In this document: piece by piece, positions 9,797 to 17,468 of the stretch
Layout of the letters: each line of letters opens with the position of its first letter
How positions within the stretch are numbered: the first letter of the stretch is position 1
Assembly: GCF_004117835.1 (NCBI RefSeq)
Contig: NZ_SDSC01000011.1
Span: 1-54,042, forward strand
Direction: 5' to 3'
DNA length: 54,042 bases
Source of the DNA: Macrococcus sp. DPC7161
GTDB lineage: Bacteria > Bacillota > Bacilli > Staphylococcales > Staphylococcaceae
Translations under genes and position numbers: made by a program
The notes under the pieces: model-generated
Told to the model about the DNA's origin: nothing
The model's database searches: none
Seen by the model: the letters and a program-made list of their open reading frames with translations, nothing else

Positions 9797-10045
9797 TCAC
9801 TTTAGTATTCGGTCGTCATCTGATTTAATGTGTGCATTAAAGTTTTTCATGTTTTGACGTTTTTCAAAACGATAAAAACGAATCATCAATAAAGTTATGA
9901 TGATTGCTGTGATTAAAGAGATAAACCCCATAAAAGTCAATTCTCCTTGACCGTCACCAAAAATAAAATAATAACTAAACCACACGTTGACTAAAATTAA
10001 TAAACTCATCATCAAATATGCATATAATGATTTTACTTTTACCAT
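9797..10045 (-). CDS. Small two-helix membrane protein
   Basis: An 82-residue protein with two hydrophobic helices (about 6-28 and 37-56) and a charged C-terminal tail. The ATG at 10045 is chosen because AAAGGGTGA precedes it. A longer in-frame start at 10075 would overlap the end of the upstream pyrophosphorylase gene and has no better RBS. It follows that gene by 4 nt, so the two are probably translated from one mRNA. I do not recognise the family. Confidence 0.65.
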   Translation of the reverse strand: MVKVKSLYAYLMMSLLILVNVWFSYYFIFGDGQGELTFMGFISLITAIIITLLMIRFYRFEKRQNMKNFNAHIKSDDDRILK

Positions 10046-10049
10046 ACAA

Positions 10050-11222
10050 TCACCCTTTAATGATGTTATTGTCAATCAATGATTGTCTCGCTGTTTCAAT
10101 GCTATCTTTTCCTACTTTATTCTTTAATGGGCTGAATTCACTTGCGCGGTCCACTTGAAGTGTTGCAAATGTATTCGCATATTTAAAGATATCAAAATAG
10201 AACTTCTCAAACTTTAATGTTGGCTGTTTCACCACATTTAAAGATGCATCTAATTGCTCTAAGTTTTTAATTGCTAAATGATAAGGCATCTCTTTTTTTG
10301 CTGCATCCATCAAGAATGAAAGCTTAAAAATATGAATGCCAATATTTGCATTGCGATATGTATTTTCATGACCTGTTGGCAACTCTGTATATTCAATGAC
10401 TTGTTTCTTACCATCAACTTCAACAACACGTCCGACACTCTCATCATCTTTAGCGCGGATTGTTTTTGTTGTTACATCCGCTTGTGATTCAACGGCTAAG
10501 CCACATAATACAGGATCTAATACTTTCACCAACACATTATCAATGTTATTTAAATAAATATACTCAACACCAATTGACTGAAGCATTGTGTAAATTGCTT
10601 CGTCTGACATTGCTTCAAAAATACCACCATTACCGTTCGGTGCTTTTAAGATGCTGTAGTCTTTATTAATTAACAAATCACCTGATTCACTTAAAGATAC
10701 AATATTCGGTTGTTTAAAGAACGTAACTTTTTCACGTGGGACATTAAAATAATTGTTCGCTTCAAAACATGCTAATGTTTCTTCATGGTTAATATCACTT
10801 GTCATAATGATCCATGGAATTTCAACATCTAATTGGTGATTTAATGCAATAATTTGGCGTGCTTGTAATTCAAATATCGTGATACCATCAAAATCAAATG
10901 TACCTTTTGGTCCTGGATGTTCTAAACGTGTGCCTTGTCCACCCGCCATTAATACAGCAGCAAACTTACCAGATTTAATTGCTTCTAAACCAAGTTGTTC
11001 AAGTTTTTGAACTTCAGCTATCTCCATTGCTGTTTTATCATGTGTATGAATATCTTTAATTTCTCCCATCGGTAAAGCAACATCACGTTTAACATATACT
11101 TCTTCGTATAATTTATTGATTGCTTTTAAGTCTAATAATTGATATTCAGATTGGATTAAAGTTTTTGTTGTTTCAGGTAATTGTTCAATTAAATTTAAAA
11201 ATGCCGATTTATTATTTTCCAT
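10050..11222 (-). CDS. UDP-sugar pyrophosphorylase (UDPGP family)
   Basis: A 390-residue nucleotidyltransferase of the UDPGP/UDP-GlcNAc pyrophosphorylase family. The nucleotide-binding motif AVLMAGGQGTRLEHPGPKG is near residues 90-108, followed by NIDNVLVKVLDP and GRVVEVDGK segments typical of eukaryote-like UTP:sugar-1-phosphate uridylyltransferases. It should make UDP-GlcNAc, UDP-GalNAc or UDP-glucose from UTP; which one is not determined. A GTG/ATG further upstream is in frame, but AGAGAGG lies just before the ATG at 11222. This gene is not GalU or GlmU type. Confidence 0.82.
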   Translation of the reverse strand: MENNKSAFLNLIEQLPETTKTLIQSEYQLLDLKAINKLYEEVYVKRDVALPMGEIKDIHTHDKTAMEIAEVQKLEQLGLEAIKSGKFAAVLMAGGQGTRLEHPGPKGTFDFDGITIFELQARQIIALNHQLDVEIPWIIMTSDINHEETLACFEANNYFNVPREKVTFFKQPNIVSLSESGDLLINKDYSILKAPNGNGGIFEAMSDEAIYTMLQSIGVEYIYLNNIDNVLVKVLDPVLCGLAVESQADVTTKTIRAKDDESVGRVVEVDGKKQVIEYTELPTGHENTYRNANIGIHIFKLSFLMDAAKKEMPYHLAIKNLEQLDASLNVVKQPTLKFEKFYFDIFKYANTFATLQVDRASEFSPLKNKVGKDSIETARQSLIDNNIIKG

Positions 11223-11282
11223 AAATACCTCTCTTAATATATGATACAACCTATTTTATCGTAAATTTGCTTGCATTAACAC

Positions 11283-11786
11283 TTATTTTAGCCAGTTCAT
11301 GATGCGATGAAACATTTCTTGATAAAAAATATACATCGTTAAAATTGAGAACGTCGTCGCTAACGAAATATCTATAATGCCACCCGTTTTAAAGTGCAAT
11401 GGCCATCTTATTTTCTTTTCAATCGGATAAAACAGTGTTACCCCTTGAGGCGTCAGCATATCCAAAACCAAATGACTTATCATCCCAATATTAAATGCGA
11501 TGATAAATGGTATATTCACATGTGCTAAATATAATAGTACGCTTGTTAAACATAAAAATAATATTGAATGTGTTAAAGTACGATGCCCAAATAAAAGTCT
11601 TACAAACCAACTGATTGGCCAAATCAGTTTTCCGGCCTTACTTTTATGATGACAAATATCCGGTACTAAAGATGCGACTGCTGTTGTACCGACAATACCT
11701 GCAAAAGTACTTAAGTCATGTGCTGTTTGCATGCCATACGTTGTCCCTAAAAGGATACCAAAGGCAAAGTGTGTTTTTCCTGTCAT
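11283..11786 (-). CDS. Metal-dependent membrane hydrolase, YdjM/DUF457 family
   Basis: A 167-residue membrane protein with about four helices and conserved polar residues between them: GKTHFAFG at the N-terminus, GHRTLTHS in the middle and MISHLVLDMLTPQG near the third helix. These match the YdjM/DUF457 (LexA-regulated membrane hydrolase) family. The second ATG of an ATG-AAC-ATG start is preferred, because GAGG lies 7 nt before it and is too close to the first. The exact reaction is unknown. Confidence 0.78.
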   Translation of the reverse strand: MTGKTHFAFGILLGTTYGMQTAHDLSTFAGIVGTTAVASLVPDICHHKSKAGKLIWPISWFVRLLFGHRTLTHSILFLCLTSVLLYLAHVNIPFIIAFNIGMISHLVLDMLTPQGVTLFYPIEKKIRWPLHFKTGGIIDISLATTFSILTMYIFYQEMFHRIMNWLK

Positions 11787-11925
11787 GTTCATACCTCGTT
11801 CATATTTGAACTTTTTGTGAAAAACATCACAAAAAGATTGATATAATTTTCACATGCTTTATAATAACATTATAAGTCATTGATATAGTAATAGAAATGA
11901 AATAACCCCTTTATTTCACCCTTCT

Positions 11926-11962
11926 AATGAAAAAATGCGCAGCCTAAGCTACGCATTTTTAT
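11926..11962 (-). terminator. Intrinsic terminator after AlkD-type gene
   Basis: On the minus strand a stem GCGTAGC/GCTGCGC (one G-U wobble), extended by A/T pairs to about 12 bp with a TTAG loop, is followed by six T residues. It overlaps the final codons and stop of the AlkD-type gene at 11949. Confidence 0.85.
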
Positions 11963-12629
11963 TTTTGATCCATTTTAAAGCTTCTTTATGTGAGAGATTG
12001 CTTAATTGATAATTTTCTACAAAATCTTTAACGAATATTGCATTCGTTTTTGAGTATTCTCTTAATACCCAACCGATTGCTTTTCTTATAAAGAACGCTT
12101 GTTCATCCTTTAACAAAACAATCATTTCCGTAAGTAACGCTTCATTCATTTGAGTTTTGTATTTGAGTTGATGCAAAAGTCCTGCACGACGTAACCACAT
12201 ATCATCCGATTGCACCTATTTTAACATCACAGATTCACACGCTCGATCACGCAATACAATTTGTCCAACAATATTTGGACTTATCGTATCAATAGAATCC
12301 CACCAACTATTTGTTTGGATTAATTGCTGTAAATACGGTAAGTCAGATGCATCAAACATTTTTTCATATCGATTCAATAACATCATCGCAAAATAATGGT
12401 ACTCCCTAAATGGTGCTTCAAATAATCGCGATACTAATGCTTTTATATGTGTTTTATCTTCAATAGCATATGTTTTAACCAATTGCTTAAAGATTGGTGC
12501 TGTTTCTGTTTTTTTTATGCCTAAAAACGAAAACTGATTTTTCATATAGCGTTCCATTTGAACACGATTGTTTTCATTTTTCAAAGGCTCATAATGTGAT
12601 TGAATCACTTCAAACGTCAATTTATTCAA
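11949..12629 (-). pseudogene. AlkD-type DNA alkylation repair gene interrupted by an amber codon
   Basis: Two abutting reading segments (12216-12629 and 11949-12215) are in the same frame and separated only by one TAG at 12216-12218. Joined, they give about 226 residues resembling HEAT-repeat DNA glycosylases of the AlkD family: ...NSWWDSIDTISPNIVG... before the stop and SDDMWLRRAGLLHQL after it. Family members usually have a tryptophan a few residues before that motif, so TGG to TAG is the likely change. The gene starts at TTG and overlaps the lipoprotein gene by 8 nt. It could be a pseudogene, a read-through gene or a sequencing error. The GTG after the stop has no good RBS. Confidence 0.75.
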
Positions 12630-13266
12630 CCGTTGTCATCTCTTTTACATTTTGTGTACTTTCTTCAGTTGTTTGTTCGTCTGTTTTTGTTTCATCAGTG
12701 ACTTCTTCAGTAGATGGTTTTGTCGGTTTAGATGGCTTTTTCACTTCAGATTCTGTTGTTTTTGGTTCTGATTGCTTCGTACATTTACCACTTTGACATA
12801 AATAACCTTCACTCGTTAAATTATTCCATGCTCTTGAATATTCTTTAGTATCAGCAATTGACGCACATTTTGTACCAGTGATTAAACATTGTCTTGCCTC
12901 ATTATAAATACTTGAATCAAAGTCTTGTGCTGGTTTTGTTTGTGTTGTTGCTTCATTCACAGTAACCGTAACACTTTGATCTGTTTTAGGCTGTTCATTG
13001 CTATTTGAATGTGATGAAGATTTAGAATTTGTGTTGTGCTCCGAAGATGCTTTTTCTGTCCTCTTTTCTTTTTTCGCTGTTTCTTTTTTTACTTTTGTTT
13101 GCTTTTCTTTATCCTTGTTAGAAGTTTGCTTTTCATTTTTGTCGACTTTATCTACTTGTTTTTCATTTTTTGTATCATTTTGTTTTTCATGCTCACTTGA
13201 TGTATCACTACTACACCCTGTTAAAACTAAGCACCATAACAATACAATGACCATTAATTTTTTCAT
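12622..13266 (-). CDS. Surface lipoprotein with low-complexity linker
   Basis: A 214-residue predicted lipoprotein: signal peptide and lipobox LTGC (Cys18), a long Lys/Glu/Ser/Thr/Asn-rich segment (about 20-110), a short folded region (about 110-165) with four cysteines (CLITGTKC and LCQSGKC), and a second low-complexity tail. The cysteine pairs suggest two disulfides or a small folded domain; I do not recognise it. RBS AAGGAGCG precedes the ATG. The gene overlaps the start of the interrupted AlkD-type gene. A promoter-proximal palindrome lies at 13281-13295. Confidence 0.78.
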   Translation of the reverse strand: MKKLMVIVLLWCLVLTGCSSDTSSEHEKQNDTKNEKQVDKVDKNEKQTSNKDKEKQTKVKKETAKKEKRTEKASSEHNTNSKSSSHSNSNEQPKTDQSVTVTVNEATTQTKPAQDFDSSIYNEARQCLITGTKCASIADTKEYSRAWNNLTSEGYLCQSGKCTKQSEPKTTESEVKKPSKPTKPSTEEVTDETKTDEQTTEESTQNVKEMTTVE

Positions 13267-13280
13267 TTTTTCGCTCCTTT

Positions 13281-13309
13281 ATAGCGATTCGCTATCTTTA
13301 CATTATACC
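13281..13309 (-). promoter_or_regulatory. Lipoprotein gene -10 region with adjacent palindrome
   Basis: On the minus strand a TATAAT hexamer (about 13304-13309) is followed 8 nt later by the near-perfect 15-nt palindrome ATAGCGAATCGCTAT (13281-13295), directly before the RBS. A palindrome at the start of the transcript is a common operator position. No convincing -35 is seen 16-18 nt upstream. Confidence 0.45.
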
Positions 13310-13414
13310 CATTTTTCATAAAAAGGGAATACCTACTCTACTTAAGCAAAGTTCAAGAACACCTTTATTTTATTGTTTATAATAAAGCATATCAACTTTT
13401 AAGGAGGTTATGTT

Positions 13415-14311
13415 GTGTCAGAAGAGAAAAAAGGAATACTTTATACAGCAGCTGCATATTTTATGTGGGGCGTTCTGCCTATGTATTGGAAGCTTGTTCA
13501 AGACTTTAATCCTTATGAAAGTTTATTCCATCGTATTATTTGGTCATTTGTGTTTGTAATATTGCTCGTTGCGGTTACTAACAAAGTAACACACTTTAAA
13601 AATGCATGGCGTTATTTAATGTCACATCCTAAAGAAAGCCTCTTGCTAACACTTGCAAGTATTGTCATCACATTTAACTGGGGGCTTTTTATCTATGCCG
13701 TTCACTCAGGGCATGTCTTACAAGCAAGTCTTGGTTATTATATCAATCCTTTAATGAGTATAGCTTTAGGATTTTTAGTTTTAAAAGAGCGCTTCAATAA
13801 ACTTGAAACATTCGCGATTTTCCTAGTTGCAGTAGGTGTCTTTTATATGACATTTTCTATCGGCGATTTCCCTGTAATTTCATTTCTGCTTGCTTTAAGC
13901 TTTGCATTATACGGACTGATAAAAAAGTTCGTACATCTAGATGCATTAATGAGTATATTATTTGAAACAATGATTACTTTACCATTTGCTTTACTTGCGA
14001 TATTTTATATGACCAGTCAGCACCAAACACATTTTCTTCACGCGAATGATAGTTACATCCTATTATTATCAGGTATCATCACAGCAGTCCCTTTAATTTG
14101 TTTTTCTGCTGGGGCTAAGCGCATTTCGTTGTCTATTATCGGGTTATTACAATATATCGGACCAACATTAATGTTGTTACAAGGGATATTTTTATATCAT
14201 GAACCATTCTCTACGACACACTTGATCACATTTTTATGCATTTGGATAGGTTTGATTGCATTCAGTTACAGCAAAGTCACACAATTTAGAAAAATGCGAA
14301 ATTTGAAGTGA
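13415..14311 (+). CDS. rarD: EamA-family permease RarD
   Basis: A 298-residue membrane protein with ten predicted helices and the RarD signature start (KKGILYTAAAYFMWGVLPMYWK). Two EamA-like halves are present. Family members are drug/metabolite transporter superfamily permeases of poorly known substrate (chloramphenicol sensitivity in some species). The start is GTG at 13415, because AAGGAGG lies 7 nt before it and the nearby ATG is out of frame. It is divergent from the lipoprotein gene. Confidence 0.88.
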   Translation: MSEEKKGILYTAAAYFMWGVLPMYWKLVQDFNPYESLFHRIIWSFVFVILLVAVTNKVTHFKNAWRYLMSHPKESLLLTLASIVITFNWGLFIYAVHSGHVLQASLGYYINPLMSIALGFLVLKERFNKLETFAIFLVAVGVFYMTFSIGDFPVISFLLALSFALYGLIKKFVHLDALMSILFETMITLPFALLAIFYMTSQHQTHFLHANDSYILLLSGIITAVPLICFSAGAKRISLSIIGLLQYIGPTLMLLQGIFLYHEPFSTTHLITFLCIWIGLIAFSYSKVTQFRKMRNLK

Positions 14312-14546
14312 TTTTTTCAATTTTATTCAAAAACAATCAAAAACAATCAAAAAATCATTGCGCAAATAATCACGATTAAATCAATGGTTTAAGCATCACT
14401 TTGAACGATATTAGAAACAAAATACTTCAAAAACATTCATAAAAAATTAATATCATTTATTTTCATCCAAAACGCCTAGAATGTTTGTTTTCTTAAAAAA
14501 ATAGGAGTATATTGTGACTATAAAATGATTAAGGATGTGTTGAACA

Positions 14547-14807
14547 ATGGCAATGAGAATTACGAAAAACGACAAAGAGGTAAACATCAAGTGGCGCGTA
14601 GCTGATATCACTATTCCAAACGAAGATATCATCAGTGTTAAAGAAGATACAAACATTTATGCAGCATCTAACGAAGGTGATGACAAAGTCGTACGTATCG
14701 GTTCAACTTTCGGTAAAACAAACCGTGTTTTATTAGAAACAAAAGACAAAAACTACATCATTTACACACATAACGACAAAAAAGTAATCAACGAATTATC
14801 TAAATAA
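14547..14807 (+). CDS. SunI/YnzG-like small PH-fold protein
   Basis: An 86-residue soluble protein with alternating hydrophobic and charged beta-strand pattern and sequence features of the SunI/YnzG family (ITIPNEDIISVKEDTNI, VRIGSTFGKTNRVLL). SunI confers immunity to sublancin in Bacillus; staphylococcal homologues have no proven role. No lantibiotic genes are nearby, so immunity here is not implied. RBS AAGGATGTG precedes the ATG. The gene is monocistronic, closed by a strong terminator. The 235 nt upstream (14312-14546) are AT-rich, with short CAAAAACAAT direct repeats near 14330-14350 and no gene. Confidence 0.7.
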   Translation: MAMRITKNDKEVNIKWRVADITIPNEDIISVKEDTNIYAASNEGDDKVVRIGSTFGKTNRVLLETKDKNYIIYTHNDKKVINELSK

Positions 14808-14817
14808 TGAATTGATA

Positions 14818-14847
14818 GACACTCATTCAATTGAGTGTCTTTTTTTT
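14818..14847 (+). terminator. Intrinsic terminator after SunI-like gene
   Basis: A perfect stem (GACACTCA with TGAGTGTC, 14818-14839) is followed by eight T residues. Confidence 0.92.
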
Positions 14848-14937
14848 GTAAATTTCAATACGTAATAAATGCCAAATGAACATGACTTCTATATAATGAA
14901 TTCAAATAAGCATCACATAACAGAAAGGAAGAGATGT

Positions 14938-15264
14938 ATGTATATCGTTACAAACCGTATTAAAATGAAAAAAGGTTATGCAGAAAAAATGGCACCAATG
15001 TTTACACAAGGTGGTGCGATTGAGTCTTTAAAAGGATTCATTAAAATTGAAACATGGTCAGTTGAAGGACTAGAAGATGTGGATCAATTGTATGTGAATA
15101 CTTGGTGGGAAACATTAGATGATTTTGAAGCATGGAAAACAAGCGATGCATTTAAACAAGCACATGCACGTGGTACTGCACGTAAAGAAGCTGGAGAATC
15201 ACCAATGTTAGGTTCTGAATTGGTCATCCAAAAACTTCAAACACATGTTGGCAAACAAATATGA
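14938..15264 (+). CDS. isdG: Heme-degrading monooxygenase, IsdG/HmoA type
   Basis: A 108-residue protein of the antibiotic-biosynthesis-monooxygenase fold. The three IsdG catalytic residues are present with the right spacing: N6 (YIVTNR), W66 (DDFEAWK) and H76 (KQAHARG), matching Asn7/Trp67/His77 of IsdG. It should cleave heme in the cytoplasm and release iron. An in-frame start at 14869 exists, but AAGGAAG precedes the ATG at 14938, which gives the family length. It overlaps the next gene by the ATGA quartet. No Fur box or Isd surface genes are visible nearby. Confidence 0.82.
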   Translation: MYIVTNRIKMKKGYAEKMAPMFTQGGAIESLKGFIKIETWSVEGLEDVDQLYVNTWWETLDDFEAWKTSDAFKQAHARGTARKEAGESPMLGSELVIQKLQTHVGKQI

Positions 15265-15560
15265 TTAAAGTCGTCTTTACTTATGAAACACATGTTAATG
15301 ATTTAGACGAACTGTTCCAAAAATTTAAAGCATCTGGTGCATCAGAATTTAATTCTGATGTAAATAATGAAGGTATTCAAATGTTTAAAAAAGTAGATGG
15401 AGATATGGTTACCATTGTATTAGATATTTATTATCGCTCTGTTGAAGACTATGAAGCAAGAACAGCATTCGAGAGAAGCCAGGCAAAATGGAATGAAATT
15501 TGGTTTAGTGATGCTATCAAGCATACATTGAAATCTGTAGAAGTATTTGAATGTTTATAA
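15261..15560 (+). CDS. Small protein coupled to heme oxygenase, function unknown
   Basis: A 99-residue soluble protein whose ATG overlaps the heme oxygenase stop codon (ATGA), indicating translational coupling. The alternating strand pattern and the segment DIYYRSVEDYEARTAFERS echo the dimeric ferredoxin-like fold of ABM proteins. However, the Asn/Trp/His heme oxygenase triad is not evident. It may be a divergent ABM partner. I do not recognise a named family. The 62-bp tandem array follows in its 3' region. Confidence 0.6.
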   Translation: MIKVVFTYETHVNDLDELFQKFKASGASEFNSDVNNEGIQMFKKVDGDMVTIVLDIYYRSVEDYEARTAFERSQAKWNEIWFSDAIKHTLKSVEVFECL

Positions 15561-15600
15561 CAATAAAGACTGAGACACGAGCACTATAATAAATCATTAT

Positions 15601-15946
15601 TCTATGGCGATATTTACTATTTATCGCTTTACTTTGTATGTTTCTAGGCAGTCTAGGATATATCTATGGCGATATTTGCAATTTATCGCTTTACTTTGTA
15701 TGTTTCTATGCAGTCTAGGATATATCTGTGGCGATATTTACAATTTATCGCTTTACTTTGTATGTTTCTGTGCAGTCTAGGATGTATCTATGGCGATATT
15801 TGCAATTTATCGCTTTACTTTGTCTGTTTCTATGCAGTCTATGATGTATCTATGGCGATATTTACAATTTATCGCTTTACTTTGTATGTTTCTGTGCAGT
15901 CTATGATGTATCTATGGCGATATTTGCAATTTATCGCTTTACTTTG
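15601..15946. repeat. Tandem array A: 62-bp hairpin repeats, about 5.6 copies
   Basis: Units start at 15601, 15663, 15725, 15787 and 15849, with a partial sixth at 15911. Each begins TCTATGGCGATATTT and contains TTTATCGC, forming a GCGATA/TATCGC hairpin. Units 2, 4 and 6 read TTTGCAA (with CTATGCAG where complete), while units 3 and 5 read TTTACAA and CTGTGCAG. The array therefore has a 124-bp two-unit period. It lies between the heme oxygenase pair and a shared terminator, so it is probably transcribed as a 3' UTR. The reading frame through the repeats is not a gene. Confidence 0.93.
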
Positions 15947-15981
15947 CACAACTGTATCAACAGCTATTCTAGTGAATTTAA

Positions 15982-16016
15982 AAAGGCTGAGACACGTTTG
16001 TCTCAGCCTTTATTTT
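15982..16016. terminator. Bidirectional intrinsic terminator
   Basis: A perfect 13-bp stem (15982-15994 with 15999-16011, CGTT loop) is flanked by T-rich tracts on both sides. It closes the heme oxygenase transcript after array A and the convergent GNAT gene ending at 16016. Confidence 0.9.
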
Positions 16017-16516
16017 TATTTAATTTCTTTAAAATATAAATGCTTATCTGGAATATTTGGATGTAAATGAAGATTTGCTTTCATTAATGTCCAATCTGTT
16101 TTATAGTAATAAGCATTTGCAGCGACATTATGTACATCACTTGTTAAATAATATTTACCTTTAGGTAATGCATTAATTAATTGTGTACCGATACCAGATT
16201 GACGACTTTCTTTGTCTACTGCTAAAGATAAAATTTCAAATGCACCGTCTAATTGTTCACTTTGTTTTTCATCGATACAGTGATCAATCAATTGACGATA
16301 AAATTGACTACGTTCTGTTTGATAACCATATAAGTACCCATGTACAGCCCCATTTGTTTCTGCAACGAAACATCTAAATCCAGGTACTTCTGAATATTGC
16401 ATAATGCTTTCGCGCATTTGTTTCATAGATCTGCGGTCATTAAAACTTGATAAATGAATATACGCGATACGATCGATAACTTCTGATAAACCTTCTTTGC
16501 TTACTTCTCTAATCAT
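16016..16516 (-). CDS. GNAT-family N-acetyltransferase
   Basis: A 166-residue GNAT-fold protein. The acetyl-CoA-binding motif A is seen as LSLAVDKESRQSGIGTQLI (R/QxxGxG/A type), with VHNVAANAYYYKT in motif B. It transfers an acetyl group to an unidentified amine. RBS AAGGGGC precedes the ATG. Upstream, at about 16530-16555, lies a solitary degenerate relative of the 62-bp repeat core. Confidence 0.8.
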   Translation of the reverse strand: MIREVSKEGLSEVIDRIAYIHLSSFNDRRSMKQMRESIMQYSEVPGFRCFVAETNGAVHGYLYGYQTERSQFYRQLIDHCIDEKQSEQLDGAFEILSLAVDKESRQSGIGTQLINALPKGKYYLTSDVHNVAANAYYYKTDWTLMKANLHLHPNIPDKHLYFKEIK

Positions 16517-16597
16517 AAGATCAGCCCCTTCTATGGCGATGCAATCGCTTTCTTACTTTCATTATGCACAATTTTTCACAATTAATCAATTGAATGT

Positions 16598-17233
16598 TTA
16601 TTCAAAAATAACGGATTCTAACATTTCAATCTCTTCAATACCTCGATACTCTTCTACAGATTTAAAATGTGATTTTGCCTCGTTAAAATACGCCTTCGCT
16701 TTCTCCATCTCTTCATGAACGGCACTTAATTCACCTAATGCACGATAGCTGCAACCAATCGTCATATCGTCTCTTGACTGTTTGGCATAAGTTAAAGACT
16801 GTTCCAATAAAGATGTTGCTTCTTCATATTTACCAAGTAACATGTGATTGTAGCCAACTTCATATAAGTTCACAGCTTGAAGCATTGGTTCATCTTTAAA
16901 ATGTTCATCAATGATTTTACGTTCAGCTTCAAAATACTCAAGCGCTTTGTCATACTCACTATCTAAACGCTCAAGCATACCTAATTGATGGTATGCCACA
17001 TGCTTATCGCTAGGATTTTTTGCATTTGATAATAATGTTTGATAAACACTTCGCGCCTCGTCCATTTGATCATTGGCACTTAAAGCATAGCCATAACTTA
17101 ATAAAAACTGATCATACAATGGATCGCCTTGTTTTATTTCTGTTTCTATCGATTTAAAAGCTTTAATAGATTCCCCTATTTCACCTTGATCAAATAAATC
17201 AAAAGCCGCTTCTATTGTTTCTTTATTTACCAA
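16598..17233 (-). CDS. Tetratricopeptide repeat protein
   Basis: A 211-residue helical protein with about four to five TPR motifs (for example YDKALEYFEAERKI, YEEATSLLEQSLTYAKQ and MEKAKAYFNEAKSHF), no signal peptide and an acidic character. TPR proteins are scaffolds for protein-protein contact; the partner is unknown. The start is TTG at 17233, preceded by GGGAGTGAG. It lies between the GNAT gene and a divergent MFS gene. Confidence 0.75.
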   Translation of the reverse strand: MVNKETIEAAFDLFDQGEIGESIKAFKSIETEIKQGDPLYDQFLLSYGYALSANDQMDEARSVYQTLLSNAKNPSDKHVAYHQLGMLERLDSEYDKALEYFEAERKIIDEHFKDEPMLQAVNLYEVGYNHMLLGKYEEATSLLEQSLTYAKQSRDDMTIGCSYRALGELSAVHEEMEKAKAYFNEAKSHFKSVEEYRGIEEIEMLESVIFE

Positions 17234-17468
17234 AGATTACTCACTCCCTATTTTTCTTCGTGATTTTCATAAAGCTTCTTGCTTGCAATTGCTGCAAAAA
17301 TGTCTGCAATAATTGATAATAATGCTGTCATGTTTATCCCTACTTTTATTTTACTGTTTTTTTCTGAATGTTTCACTTTATCTTATTTCTTATAATATTT
17401 TATTTTTTCATGTACAATATGATAAAAATTGCTATAATCATAAAGCACTATTTTTTAAGGAGGTCAAA

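Noticed and set aside
11949-12215. A separate short gene starting at GTG 12215.
   Set aside because: It is in the same frame directly after the amber codon, encodes the C-terminal part of the AlkD-like protein and has no RBS.
14547-14807. Lantibiotic immunity locus based on SunI similarity.
   Set aside because: No precursor peptide, modification enzyme or dedicated exporter gene is nearby.
15666-16070. A 134-codon open frame across array A encoding a repetitive hydrophobic peptide.
   Set aside because: It arises from the 62-bp repeats, has no RBS, shifts frame from unit to unit because 62 is not a multiple of 3, and runs through a terminator.
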